From Pictodentalium vernedei (Eukaryota > Mollusca > Scaphopoda > Dentaliida > Dentaliidae): a stretch of DNA of 64,000 nucleotides. Below the pieces are notes generated by a model, which saw nothing but the letters and a program-made list of their open reading frames with translations, had not been told where the DNA came from and made no database searches. The stretch covers positions 183,174,596 to 183,238,595 of the forward strand of contig CM062288.1 of assembly GCA_031216915.1 (NCBI GenBank). The letters run 5' to 3'. This document shows, piece after piece, positions 10,648 through 21,614 of this stretch. Within the stretch, counting starts at the first letter, position 1; every line of letters begins with the position of its first letter. The translations under genes were made by a program, and so were the position numbers.

Positions 10648-11001
10648 CGCGGTGGGTCGGTAGGTAGAGGAGCAGGCTGCAAGCCGAGAGGTCCTCGGTT
10701 CGAATCCCACCTGCGGCAACCGCGTTGTGTCCTTGGGCAAGATACTTTACCCCCCAGTGTCCACGTGGGGGCGCGGTGTCGTTGTGTACTAAAGCGTACT
10801 GCACGTCGATGGTACACTTGTCTTCAACCAATGGTAACCCTGGTTGTGTGGAGTTAGTATGTTGGGGAGGTGACAGTTGCTCGGCGTTGCTCGATGGTTC
10901 TCTCCGGGTAATTCGGCTACCTCCACCCGTATAACTGTCGTGGACATGATTAGCCATTGTGCGGAAATATGTGACCTTAAACTCCGATAAATAAATAATT
11001 A
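10648..11001 (+). mobile_element. tRNA-headed SINE, head type 1
   Basis: The head is tRNA-like, with A-box-like 'gggtcggtaggtagagg' and a good B box 'ggttcgaatcc' about 30 bases later. A conserved central line follows, 'gtgtccttgggcaagatac', then the shared body 'actgcacgtcgatggtacac' and the end 'aactccgataaataaataa'. The body is that of the 5S-headed copies. The central line resembles the conserved domain shared among several animal SINE superfamilies (Meta or Deu type); that naming needs a database search. Confidence 0.85.
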
Positions 11002-11704
11002 AGTATACTGTGGTCTCCAACTTCCCGAATTGGGTACCGCAACCGTCGCTGTGTATGACCGACTTACCGTATTTTACCGTATGTATGACATGTACGTCCA
11101 AATACCAAATCAATCCTGCAAGAGAATATATGATTGCTTCCAAGAGTGAATGTATATCTAAATATTTAAGACACCAATCCGAACGAAAATTCCCCGACTG
11201 GAAAAATTATTGGGGGCGTCTCAGACACACCACTAATCCCCCTCCCCGAGCGGTGGTATCAAAAATGTGCACAAACCAGAATGCAGAGTGTATGACTAAT
11301 TTATCCCACAAGCAGAACCGATTCCCAAAGGGTGAAACAATGAAAGAACATCACCCATTATTAGAGCTGGAAGGTTTTGATTTTTCAGATTCGGTTCGGT
11401 TTCAGTAAAAAAAACTTCGGTTACGGTTTAGTTTTTCAATGTGTTAAGAACATATAGTAAACAATACTTCAGGCTCCGTAATTTGGAGAAAAAAAAACCC
11501 GCAGTAGTTTATATGATATCATCCAATCATCCACCACAAAAAGTCCTGACTATAGGTAGGCCTATCTCCACTGGGTTCAGCCTATCTTCCTTTTGATCTG
11601 TTTTAGCGGTTCGAGGGAATAACTTACTGAGTCTATTGAGTCAGAAAAAATCATAAATTAGGGTAACAAATGAATAAAGTTCATCTGTATCAATGTTGTG
11701 TTCA
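11002..11704. other. No recognisable gene
   Basis: A 132-codon open frame (11010-11408) starts in the SINE flank, has no motif, and its composition matches random translation. Nothing else is seen except short A tracts. Confidence 0.5.
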
Positions 11705-12052
11705 GGGATGACGGTGGCTCAGGGGTAGATTCTTGGACTTCTATTGTAGAGGCCCCGAGTTCGATCCCCGTCCGGGATGACATGCGTTGTGTCCTTGGGC
11801 AAGGCACTTTATCCCCGTTGCCTACATGGGGGCACAATGATTAAGGCGTACTGCACGTCGATGCTGCACATGTCTCCAATCGCTGTAACCCTGATTGAGC
11901 GGAGCTTGAACAGAGTTAGAATGTTGAGAAGCTGACAGTTGCTCGCAGATGCTCGGTGGTTCTCTCCGGGTACTACGGCTCCCTCCACCCGTAGAACTGT
12001 CACGGCCACGATTAGCCACTGAGGATAAGTATGTGACTTTAAACGCCTATAA
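11705..12052 (+). mobile_element. tRNA-headed SINE, head type 2
   Basis: The A box 'tggctcaggggtag' and B box 'gagttcgatcccc' are clear, followed by 'gtgtccttgggcaaggcac' and the shared body. The tail is 'aacgcctataaataaataat'. The head differs from the copy at 10648, while the 3' two thirds are the same family. Confidence 0.85.
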
Positions 12053-12088
12053 ATAAATAATATAACTAATTAATGTTGTGTTCTAAGT

Positions 12089-12177
12089 GTCACATTTTCC
12101 CTTATTGACTCGTCCGGTGGAGTCCGGTTGAGTCCGGTTGAGTCCGGTGGACGAGTCAATAAGGGAGAAAATGTGAC
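12089..12177. repeat. Hairpin with three-unit loop
   Basis: The 29-base arms begin 'gtcacattttcccttattg' and pair almost perfectly. The loop is three 10-base repeats of 'gagtccggtt' type. It is a probable MITE core. Confidence 0.75.
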
Positions 12178-12179
12178 AG

Positions 12180-13560
12180 TGAGAATACGACGTATTCGCC
12201 CCTTTGCCCAATAGATTAAGTGATGAGAGTCCACGTGGGACACTAGTCCAGTTCACTCACAATAAGATAGTTTGATAGCTTATGCACAAACACAGTAAAA
12301 CCGTTCGGTCGGTTTTTTCTGGGTCTTGCGGTTGGGCTTTTCCGTTTGTCGCAAAAACCGGAAATGAACCGGAAAACCAAAAAACGTCCCAGCTCTTCCC
12401 ATTATCATAAATAGTGTTTTTTGGACCACACGTCAGTATACCAAAATGAAGATGATAAAATATATATATTAATCCGATGTTTTTCAGCTTTCGGGGATGA
12501 TAAGTTTGGCAATGACTGCGGGCCAATTTTGACAGTGCAATTGATAGCTCTTCTGGTTGTGATGGTGGTGCTGGGGCAGGGTGGCGATGTTGGCAGACCA
12601 GATTTTGTCTCACTAAAAGCGGAGGAAGGAATTATTAGACTATGTAAGGCCGTAACATCTGTACAAAAATTCAAAATGGGTGTCAAAAAGGTTGCCAAAA
12701 AGGTGTAATTTCCTTCAGGCTGACTCTTGGCAATAATTTTTCGGTCCTCCGTTAACGGGAATCGACTATTATTCAACCCATTACCCAGGAACGTAGCTAG
12801 AAGGTCTTCAATGGGGAGGGGGCGTGGTTTTCAGTTGGATTTCTAACTGGGGGGTTGGGGTCCCGAGGTCCGCCGGCCCAAGTTTGGGGAGAGTCTGAGA
12901 GGGGCCATGCCGTTCTCGAGGGGGGAGGGGGTCCGGGCCTTCCCCGGGGAAAATTTTGGATTTTTGAACCACTGAGATTGATTCTGGGGCCTCCCTCTGT
13001 CTTAAATCTAGTCATTTTATCCACAGAAAATATGCATTCCACCAGATATAGGTCCATGAGTTTTCTTCTACACTGGCAGTCGGTTGGAAGGAGTAGGTAT
13101 TGTGGCTGAATAGCTGTCAGTGACCTTGTGTAGCTTGGTCAGTGTCAGGGAAACGGAACGGAACGGAACGATAAATTCGAGAAACCGGTGGTCCGTTCGC
13201 AGATTCGGGTCGGAATTTTGGAACATTTTGTCATCTTATTGGAAAAGTCGGAGAATTTGATTGAAAATTGGAAAATCACTTTGCCTCTGACCGAAAAATA
13301 TGACCAGTGCAAATTAAGTTGATATTTTTGATTTCCCAACTTTTGGAATTTACATTACCGAAATTCCTACTTTTAAAAAAATTTAGGCAATATTTGGGGG
13401 TGGAGGTGATACACCCCTCCACACCCACACCCTCTAGCTATGTCCCTGCCATTACCCAACCAAATAGCGGGTGACACTTCAAATAAATACAAATTTTCGG
13501 TGAAACAAAATGTAAGCTGTAAAACTAGCAATGTAATATATGCACTTAAATGCAAAAAAA
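12180..13560. other. Unassigned stretch with G-rich patch
   Basis: The 12790-13080 part is G-rich ('gaggggggagggggtccggg') and ends in 'ggggaaaattttggatttt', a phrase also found near 8227 and 8380. That suggests an old repeat. Frames across it have no motif. No gene is supported. Confidence 0.45.
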
Positions 13561-13845
13561 AAAAAATGCAAAACAGCAGTTTATGTGGGCGAGTCAGAAC
13601 GCACGTTTGAAGGATCGATTCAAGGAACATCAGCATGACATCCGACTCCACCCGAACGTCCCTGTATATGGTCACTTTAATTCGGCCGGTCATCAAGGCG
13701 TGAGTGATCTGGGTTGTAGTGTTAGAGTCGCTCAATGGAGGGAAACGTGAGCGCCTTGTACGGGAGGACCTTTGGATAAGGAGGTTAGGAACAAGGGGCG
13801 ACAAAGAAGAAAACACGAAATTCAACCACACGTCGCCAGGGATCT
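13560..13845 (+). pseudogene. Penelope-like element, GIY-YIG endonuclease relic
   Basis: The frame from 13586 reads 'NARLKDRFKEHQHDIRLHPN', then 'VPVYGHFNSAGHQGVSDLG'. A neighbouring frame just upstream reads 'AVYVGES'. A third frame after 13740 reads 'KRERLVREDLWIRRLGTRG' and ends near 13844. The order YVGE, L-K-x-R-F-x-E-H, PV-x-x-HF, then R-E-x-x-W-I is the C-terminal GIY-YIG nuclease of Penelope-like retroelements. The RT part is missing and there are at least two frameshifts. The nuclease would cut target DNA during retrotransposition; this copy is dead. Confidence 0.8.
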
Positions 13846-13995
13846 GATCTGTGTTTTGCCGTTGTCACAACTGTGCGTAATAAACCTGACGTGGAACGGC
13901 GACGCTTACTCATTCATTTGTAATTGTGTTGTTTTGAGACTGAGCTGTGATGGTGTAGCTGCGTTTTTTTTGTAGCGTCCAGGCAAACGCATATA

Positions 13996-15511
13996 TTCTG
14001 AGTCAAAAAAGAAAGTATAAAAGAAACAAATTTGAAAAAATAGAATAAAGGATGAAATATAATAGTTCTAATGTTGCATGTTGGTGGACAAGAAGTCGTG
14101 CAAAGAGTTTAATGACATGTTGTTGTTGTCCACCCAACCGTATACAGTTTTGCTGCAGATTTCAAAATAGCACGTGCTACCCGAGAATATCAAATTGAAT
14201 GGGTGACCGACGATTTTCTTTGTGTTATGTTGTGCTAGAGAGCCTGGGTTATTGAAAAAACACGCTAGTTTTTGTCTTCCGACATTTTAAAAAATGCCAA
14301 GGTTAAACGAAAATCAGACGTTGCGTGACATTGGTATGCATGAGGCTGGGATACCTCCAGATGAGCTCGCTGCTGATTTCGGAGTCACTGTGGCCACTAT
14401 TTACCGTCTCATTGGAAGGTATAGAACCACTGGATCTACTGCCGACCGACCGCGTTCAGGTCGACCAAGAGTTACTACATTGCACAATACCGACACATCA
14501 GGACGTCTCACTTGCGGGATCGCTTCCTTCCTGCGACGGGGACAGCAGCAATTACTCCTGGTAGAACTAACAATAGAATCAGAGCACAAACTGTCCGCAA
14601 CAGACTCGCTACACACGGCATCCGAAGTAGGCGTCCATACCACGGACCAATCCTTACCCAACGCCATCGCACCGTCAGAATGGAATGGATACGTCAGCAT
14701 ATTCGCTAGACTAAGCAGCGTTGGAGCACAGTTCTTTTTAGTGTTGAATCACGTTTTTGTCTACGGCGCGCTGGTGGTAGGGCAAGAGTGTATCGCCGAC
14801 GAAGAGAACGGTTTTCTGAAGCTTGCGTGCGGGAATGCGACCGTTTCGGTGGGGGTAGTGTAATGGTTTTGGCAGGAATTCCCTTGCACCATTGAACGCA
14901 ATTGATCTTCATCGATGGTAATCTGAATGGACAGCGATATAGGGACGAAATTCGTAACGCTGTTGTTGTCCCGTTGTTCAATGCTGACGTCGGATTGCAG
15001 TTATTCCAGCAAGACAATGTCCGATGTCACGTGGCGCGTATCTGTCGTGACTTTCTTGGGGAGCAGAGCATCGAACTTCTTCCCTGGCCCCCACCTTCGC
15101 CAGATTTGTCGCCAATCGAGCATCTTTGGGATCAATTGGACCGTCGGGTACGACTTCATGAGCTTCAAACGTTAGGCAATTTACGTAATGTTCTGAGGCA
15201 GAAGTGGAATGCAATACCACAGGGTGACATCCAGAGACTTATCAGGTCTATGCGCCGTCGATGACTTGCCATCCAAGAGGCAAATGGTGGACATACACGC
15301 CATTGACTGCATGTGTGAACTTTTCATTTCACTCCATGTTTGAATTGCTACGTCCTGAGGTGACGCTGGCAACAGTAAGAACATGAAATTATACAAATTC
15401 ATACAGCTAGACTCGAAATATGAATTTATAATAATTTGTTTAAGAATAAATTCAATAACAATAAAAAAATTGCTCCTCAACATTTATTATACTTTCTTTT
15501 TTGACTCAGTA
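13996..15511 (+). mobile_element. Complete-length Tc1/mariner-like transposon 1
   Basis: The terminal inverted repeats are about 25 bases: left 'ctgagtcaaaaaagaaag', right its exact complement ending 'ttgactcagta'. TA dinucleotides flank both ends (13994-13995 and 15512-15513). The element is about 1.5 kb, normal for the superfamily, and holds one transposase gene in the plus direction. Its right flank is half of a group 1 TTAA MITE, so it sits beside or within an older MITE. Confidence 0.85.
14294..15264 (+). pseudogene. Tc1-like DD34E transposase, inactivated
   Basis: The N-terminus (14294 to about 14500) is a helix-turn-helix ending in 'DRPRSGRPRVTT', a standard linker of Tc1-like transposases. 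The frame then shifts to 14512-14709 ('RIRAQTVRNRLATHGIRSRR') and again later. The first catalytic region reads 'VLFSVESRF', with GTT at 14743-14745 giving Val where the family has Asp. The second Asp is in 'FQQDNVRCH' and the Glu in 'SPDLSPIEHLW', with 34 residues between them. The loss of the first Asp plus frameshifts means no transposition activity. The C-terminus 'DIQRLIRSMRRR' is intact. Confidence 0.85.
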
Positions 15512-15606
15512 TAGTTTATGACCAAACGTTGGTACAGGTTTGGGTCATAAGCTATGTTTTCGAGACAAAATGGACGTTTTTAGACGTTTCGTTAAGTAAA
15601 GTGTTA
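15512..15606 (+). mobile_element. Half of a group 1 TTAA MITE
   Basis: 'tttatgaccaaacgttgg' and 'gggtcataagctatgttttc' followed by 'gagacaaaatgg' match the centre and right side of the family, ending 'gttaagtaaagtgttaa'. The left half is not seen beyond the transposon. Confidence 0.55.
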
Positions 15607-16574
15607 AAGAAAACAAATCCAACAGAACAGCCCCCCCCCCCCCCCCCCCACTCCCCCCACACACACACTATCTAATGTCCACTTGAACAAATTTATTTGA
15701 AATACTTGTGAGTGGAATATTTGAAATAGCTGTGTACTACAGCGTCTTCTAAACTTCTAAAGTAGCAACACAAGGGCCCTTCTGTTTCAAACATTCTACT
15801 CACAGGTTAATTCAAGTGCACTATTCCGCCCATCGTGTGAGGCGAGCGAAAATGAAATGGAACTCAAGATGTTCCTAGACACAGGTAAATGAAACATCAC
15901 AATATTTAAAATGTAGGAGGATTCGCTTTTCTTGGCTTCTGCCTGCCATGCTAGGGGCTTTGTTTTTGTTCAATAACAATTTGATTGCGTTGCTTGTAAA
16001 AGAGGAGTGCGCTCCAACCTCAGAAACCGCGGTTCCTCTCCTTGCAAACACTAGAACAATGGGACCCTCTCCGAGAAAGGTCTTATACACACAGTTGACA
16101 TGATGCACATTTACCAAATTTGTCATCTGAGGATAACACTGTTCCGACGAAACGGCTGACAACGTCGTTTATCACGGTCACATGACCTATCATAATCCCA
16201 TATCAGCATGTGTACTAATACCCTCTCGCGAACCATTTTTGGTGTGTATGTTCTGGGATGCCGCTAAGGGGAGAGGGTGCCACCCTCCCAATAAATTTTC
16301 TTCAAGATTGGAGTTAAGCTCTCAGGTCACCAGTCTAATTTTGTTATATGTCGCTGGTATAGTCTGTTTGTTAACTCACTTTCAGTAGAATTTTGCGCGC
16401 AGACTACCGTTGATGTAAATTAATGTCCCTTTCCTCACAAAAATATACAGACATGCTTTTGTGCTACAATGACAGATATTCCAATCAATCAGTAAGTATT
16501 TAATACTCCTTGAAAACACCAAAATATTAACACAATTAGTGGACCTAATCATAAAATTACGGTTGTTGTGAGTC
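15607..16574. other. No recognisable gene
   Basis: It begins with an 18-base C tract (about 15632-15650) and a short CA run. Open frames of up to 95 codons on the minus strand (15875-16162) show no motif. Nothing is supported. Confidence 0.5.
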
Positions 16575-16814
16575 TTAACACTTTGAAGCCGAGAGACCGT
16601 ATTTCGGGCCAAGGAACATGATACATCATGATGCCATAAGTGGGATGGCCGCTTAGTAACTGTGTGGAGTAGACCAATCAATATTTTCAACGTGCAGCCC
16701 GAAAGCTGCACGTTGAAAATATTGATTGGTCTACCCCCAAATAATGAATATGGTGTCTTCCAATTGCTGCCATTGCTCTGATTTGGAAGATATCACTAGT
16801 ATCTAAAGGGTTAA
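16575..16814. mobile_element. TTAA MITE with 33-base hairpin core
   Basis: Bounded by TTAA (16575 and 16811), with ends 'cactttgaagcc' and 'tatctaaaggg'. The core at 16669-16736 is a near-perfect hairpin with arms 'gtagaccaatcaatatttt' and 'caacgtgcagc' around 'ccgaaag'. A second copy, split by a SINE, is at 33586-34162. Confidence 0.75.
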
Positions 16815-16927
16815 TTTCTAATGATAATGTCAAGAAACATTCGACCTGATCAAGGTTCCATTGGGCAACATTTCTTGTGCTAATTCACAGAAAATGAACG
16901 CTTAAGGTATGTTTTTTTCTAGATTCA

Positions 16928-17337
16928 GGGGGGGGGGGGGGGGGGGCGGTGGCGTTGCGGTAACCGGTTCTCGTTAGATCATCGAAGTTAAGTAACGTCG
17001 AGCCCGGTTAGTCCTCGGATGGGTGACCATCTGAGCGATCGATTCGGACTCCCGCGTTGTGTCCTTGGGCAAGGCACTTAACCCCGATTGTCCACATGGA
17101 GGCACGATGACGCCGTGAACTAAGGCGTACTGCACGTCGATGGTGCGCATGTCTTCAACCTATCTAACCCTACCTGTGCTGCAGTGCGGAGTTATGATGT
17201 TGGGGAGCTGGTAGCTTCTCGTCGTTGCTCGGTGGTTCTCTCCGGGTACTCCGGCTTCCTCCACCCGTAAAACTGTCACAGTAACGATTAGCCATTGTGT
17301 ACAAGTATGTGACCTTAAACACCAATAAATAAATAAA
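16928..17337 (+). mobile_element. 5S rRNA-headed SINE, copy 1
   Basis: The head carries the 5S internal promoter in order: A box 'agttaagtaacgtcg' (16986-17000), intermediate element 'gcccgg' (17002-17007) and C box 'ctcggatgggtgaccat' (about 17014-17030). A G tract precedes it. The body and (AAAT)n tail are the same as in the tRNA-headed copies. An identical 12-base duplication 'tttctagattca' flanks it (16916-16927 and 17338-17349). It is therefore a SINE of the 5S-derived class (SINE3 type) rather than a 5S gene. Confidence 0.93.
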
Positions 17338-17659
17338 TTTCTAGATTCAATCGACTGGAATATATCAGTCGGTTGGAAGAGCGAACCACAGGTTTGCTTT
17401 TCCTGTCTTGTGCTATCATTTAGGACTTGGGAGCTAAAAAGTTGATCCGTCCAATGCTCATGTGCTAACTCTGGCCTCCATATTTGGTCCAAACACTCCT
17501 TAGGGGGTTAGAAATTAGATCGAAATTTAACCTCCTAAAATAGGAGTTCAGCTCCATAGAGTTGGGCAATATGGATCATTACATCAAATGGAAACATTTA
17601 TGGGGTTAGCATGTAAAACTGGACAAATTATGAACTCCTAATTCTTTTAACTCCTGAAC

Positions 17660-17743
17660 CCTAAATGTTGGTACGTCCGGTTTGGAGTCTAAGATATTAA
17701 ATCTCTCTTGCTAGTAATCATGTACGTTCTTACCAGTGATCAA
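17660..17743 (+). repeat. Repeat P, first part of a split locus
   Basis: 'ttggagtctaagatattaaa' and 'cttgctagtaatcatg' match 51398-51440. The sequence is interrupted at 17744 by a MITE, resumes at about 18362-18450, is interrupted again by the 3.15 kb foldback, and ends at 21615-21860. The uninterrupted version is at 51385-51810. Confidence 0.75.
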
Positions 17744-18360
17744 TACTATAAAACATTTACAACTGTGTAACAGGAGGAGAGATAAGTGCGGGAGCCGGGG
17801 TTAGAACCGTCGACCTCTAGCACACAAAGCGACCAATTTACCACGAGATTTAGAGATTCGGATCAACCAGGCTGGCTGGTAAATGGTCTTTATACCTCGA
17901 CCGCTACACTACTCTTTCCTTCTTTTGAGATTCACCATCTATGGATCTCACTCAGGTTCCTCCCCAGAGCGGACGAAATACCCTCAGTGCCACCTACTGC
18001 TGAGGATCGGACGAGTCCCAAATGTAACAGGAGTAAAAGTGCGGGAGCCGGGGTTCGAGCCGTCAACCAGAACACAAAGCGACCGATTTACCACGAGACT
18101 AAGAGATCCGGACCAACCACGCTGGTTGGTAAATGGCCTTTATACCTCGACCGCTACAATTGTATTTTCTAGAATTGTATTTTATGCTTATTAATATAAC
18201 CGACTAAAATTAATCATTAGCATTTTAAAAGATATGGCAATTTGCCAACTGGCAAATTGCCACATCTTTGAAAATGCTAATGGTTCATTTCAACCTATTT
18301 AAAGTTGTATCTAGAAAATACAACTTTAGAAAATACAATTGTAAAATTTTACTATAGTAC
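17744..18360. mobile_element. MITE carrying two tRNA-like units
   Basis: The ends are 'atactataaaacatttaca' and the near-complement closing at 'aaaattttactatagta'. Inside are two direct copies, about 130 bases each (17785-17915 and 18032-18160), of a unit containing 'gtgcgggagccggggtt'. Read on the minus strand the unit has an A-box-like 'tctcgtggtaaatcggtcg' and a B-box-like 'ggctcgaaccccg' about 45 bases apart. The right third is the hairpin also seen at 247-328. The unit may be a captured tRNA-derived sequence. Confidence 0.65.
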
Positions 18361-18457
18361 TAGGCCCAAACCAGATTTGATAGTTGGACTTGTTTCACAC
18401 ACACAGTCGGTCATACAAATGGAGGTATGTAGTACCCTATTCGAGGTATTGGGGCCT

Positions 18458-21400
18458 GTTACAACCGATAATGTTACAACGCCGCATAATGTTACACCAA
18501 CGCATAATGTTACAAAAAATGTAGTCAACAACCGATAATGTTATAAACTCCGCATAATGTTATAACTTTTTTCAACCCGTTATGTTATAAAAATCGACGC
18601 ATAATGTTATAACTTTTTTCAACCCGTTATGTTACAACAAATTAACCGATAATGTTATAACTTCTGTATACTAATTCCAGTTACAGCTATTGCAGATGGA
18701 CCTTACCACTTACCATTTATTGCCGCATAAAGGTATGTAAAATTTATACTACAGGTTTCTGCTCTGCTTAAGGCAAGGAGACACCCCCCCCCCCCCCAAC
18801 TCCCTGGGATTTATCATAGAATGACCTAGTCATGTTACATAGACGCGGATTATCCTGGTAACTCAATCGTGTGACGTCATTACCATGATCGTGCAGTGCC
18901 CAACATGGAGAAGGCGGGGGTGGTGGGGGAGGGGTGCTATTTTATCCGTTTGGAATGTTTACCAACATGCGTAGTCTCCGCTTCCAGAAATGTAGTGTAC
19001 CATGGTCCCCTGACGCCCTTGGGGATGGGCAAATGCCTCTGTTTCTGCTTGTTTTAGGGCATCTAAAACTCATTTGTCGCATATTTCTTAGTCATAAGAA
19101 TATCTTATTGTTCATTAATATGACATTTTAACAACTAACAGTGAACAAACATGAGGTGGAGTTAAAATAGGTCAAAAAGTTGGATGGAGCGAGGTACATA
19201 TGGTGGCTGTGGCAGGTTGGTAGTGTCGCACGGAAGCCGAAGAATAAGATGCGAGGCTGGGTAGGAAGAGGAATGGGGTTTAGGTGGACTGAAAGGGGTG
19301 GGCAGGGATTAGGCTGAGAAAGAGAGAAGGTCATGGATTAGTACATCAGGGTGATTGTGCAGAGAAAGCTATCTGAAAATACTGTAAGAGAGTAGTGCTA
19401 AACGGTATGATAATATTGATGGTGGAGATGTTGGAAGAAGTGGAAGTGATGAATTTTGGGATTACAGGTTCTGGAAAAGGCGGAATCACTAGAACAGGCA
19501 GTATAGGGAGAAGGGGGAGATTGTGGAGGAGGAGTTGTGTTGATGTTGGTGTTGTGGCGGTGTTGGTGATGGTGTTGAGTAGTTATGTAAGTTGAAAATG
19601 AGCCAGTTTGTAGGACTCCGGAAGTGACGTCATGGGCGGTCATGTTGAGTTGCCATGATAGTGCACGTGGGTGGCCATGTTGTGATGTCATTATCATGAT
19701 AATAGGTGGTAGGAGTGCGTATGCGCAGCGCGTGTTGTTGTGGGGACACGTGCTCTCCGTCTCACCCCTAACAACCCGACAATAGATATCGAATTAATCC
19801 AAACAACCCGACAATCTTCAGAAAACTGACCAAACACCCCTGAAAACACTCCCAAATAAAGGTAGGATAGTATCCTTAATGGGGGTATGAGACGTATGAA
19901 GGTGTACTCATTGCGCTCATTTTCATAGCTTTCATTTTGAGACGTATGGTTTTGCGCGCATCGTGCTCATTTTCATAGCTTTCATTGCTTCATACGACGA
20001 AAAGGAGGATACCGTGGGTTTAGTATCCTTAAAATATAGGATAGTATCGTTACGTAATGTCCGACCATATAATGGACGCGTAATTTCTCACAGAAATGGG
20101 TTTATTACAATAATGGTTGGGTTATTACAATAGTGTTTTTTTTTTAAATGAGAGATAAACTGGAAGGGGGCGGCGCCGTCCCTGTCTCCGTAGCCCTACT
20201 GCCCCCTTCCCCTGGAGCTCCTGAAGTACCGGTCCCTCGAGTTTCTGGCGAGTTACTAAATCGGTACTGGCAGGATTCGGGAGTGTTTTCGGGAATGTTT
20301 TGATCAGTTTCCTGAAGATTGTCGGGTTGTTTGGATTAATTCGATATCTATTGTCGGGTTGTTAAGGGTGAGACGGAGCACGTGTCCCTATAACAATACG
20401 CGCTGCGCATACGCACTCCTACCACCTTTTTTCATGATAATGACATCACAACATGGCCACCCACAAGCACTATCATGACAACCCAACATGACCGCCCAGT
20501 CACGTGACATGACGTCACTTCCGGGGTCCTGCCCCGGGGTCCAACAAAATGGCTCATTTTCAACATATATAACTACTCAACACCATCACCAACACCGCCA
20601 CAACACCAACATCAACACAACTCCTCCTCCACAATCTCCCCCTTCTCCCTATACTGCCTGTTCTAGTGATTCCCCTTTTCCAGAACCTGTAATCCCAAAA
20701 TTCATCGCTTCCACTTCTTCCAACATCTCCACGATCTATATTATCATACCGTCTAGCACTACTCTCTTATAGTATTCTCAGATAACCTTCTCTGCACAAT
20801 CACCCTGATGTACTAATTCATGACCTCCTCTCTCTCTCTCAGCCTAATCCCTGCCCACCCCTTTCAATCCTCCTAAACCCCATTCCACTTCCTACCCAGT
20901 CTCGCATCTTATTCTTCGGCCTCCGTGCGACACTACCAATCCGCCACATCCACCATATGTACCTCGCTCCATCCAACTTTTTGACCTCTTTTAACTCCAT
21001 CTCATTTTTGTTCACTGTTAGTTGTTAACATGTCAAATTAATGAACAATAAGATATTCTTATGGCTATGGTACACTACATTTCTGGAAGCGGAGATTACG
21101 CATGTTGGTAAATGTACCAACCGGATAAAATAGTACCCCGCCTTCACCATGTTGGGCACTGGATGATCATGGAAATGACATCACACGATTGAGTTACCAG
21201 GATAATAATCCGCGTCTATGTAATGTGACTAGGTCATTCTATGATAAATCCCCGGGAGTTGGGTGGGGGGGGGGGGGGGGGGTCTCCTCGCCTTAACCAG
21301 AGCAGAAACCTTTAATATAAATATTACATACCTTTATGCGGCAATAAATGGTAATTGGTAAAGTCCATCTGCAATAGCTGCAACTGGAATTAGTATACAG

Positions 21401-21606
21401 AAGTTATAACATTATCGGTTAATTTGTTGTAACACAACGGGTTGAAAAAAGTTATAACATTATGCGTCGATTTTTATAACATAACGGGTTGAAAAAAGTT
21501 ATAACATTATGCGGAGTTTATAACATTATCGGTTGTTTACTACATTTTTTGTAACATTATGCGTTGGTGTAACATTATGCGGCGTTGTAACATTATCGGT
21601 TGTAAC
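18458..21606. mobile_element. 3.15 kb foldback element with terminal motif array
   Basis: The left arm (18458 to about 19850) is the reverse complement of the right arm (about 20275-21606). The ends are 'gttacaaccgataatgtta' and complement. Each arm starts with seven to eight spaced copies of an 'aatgttataac' or 'aatgttacaac' motif alternating with GCAT and CGAT joins, as expected for transposase-binding arrays. Flanks 'tggggcct' (18450-18457) and 'agggccct' (21607-21614) agree at 6 of 8 and may be an 8-base TSD. Inner arms hold the ETS/CRE block (CCGGAAGTGACGTCA at 19618-19632; complement at 20510-20524). The loop has no transposase. Open frames inside the arms are mirror translations of simple sequence and are not called. 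Confidence 0.85.
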
Positions 21607-21614
21607 AGGGCCCT

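Noticed and set aside
10650-10720. Functional tRNA gene
   Set aside because: A and B boxes are present but the stems do not form a full cloverleaf by eye, and the sequence runs on into the SINE body.
10604-11143. 179-codon minus-strand frame
   Set aside because: It lies across a SINE in antisense; similar antisense frames appear over the other SINE copies, for example 11809-12009, 26382-26621 and 40924-41205.
16980-17040. Genuine 5S rRNA gene
   Set aside because: Only the internal promoter part is kept, it is fused to a SINE body, and a 12-base target duplication flanks the whole unit.
19395-19700. Protein-coding frames rich in Gly, Val, Thr and His
   Set aside because: They are mirror translations of the two arms of one foldback (compare 20488-20772) and consist of simple sequence.
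18458-21606. Assembly artefact (inverted duplication)
   Set aside because: The arms differ at many scattered positions, have defined ends, and an uninterrupted target locus exists at 51385.
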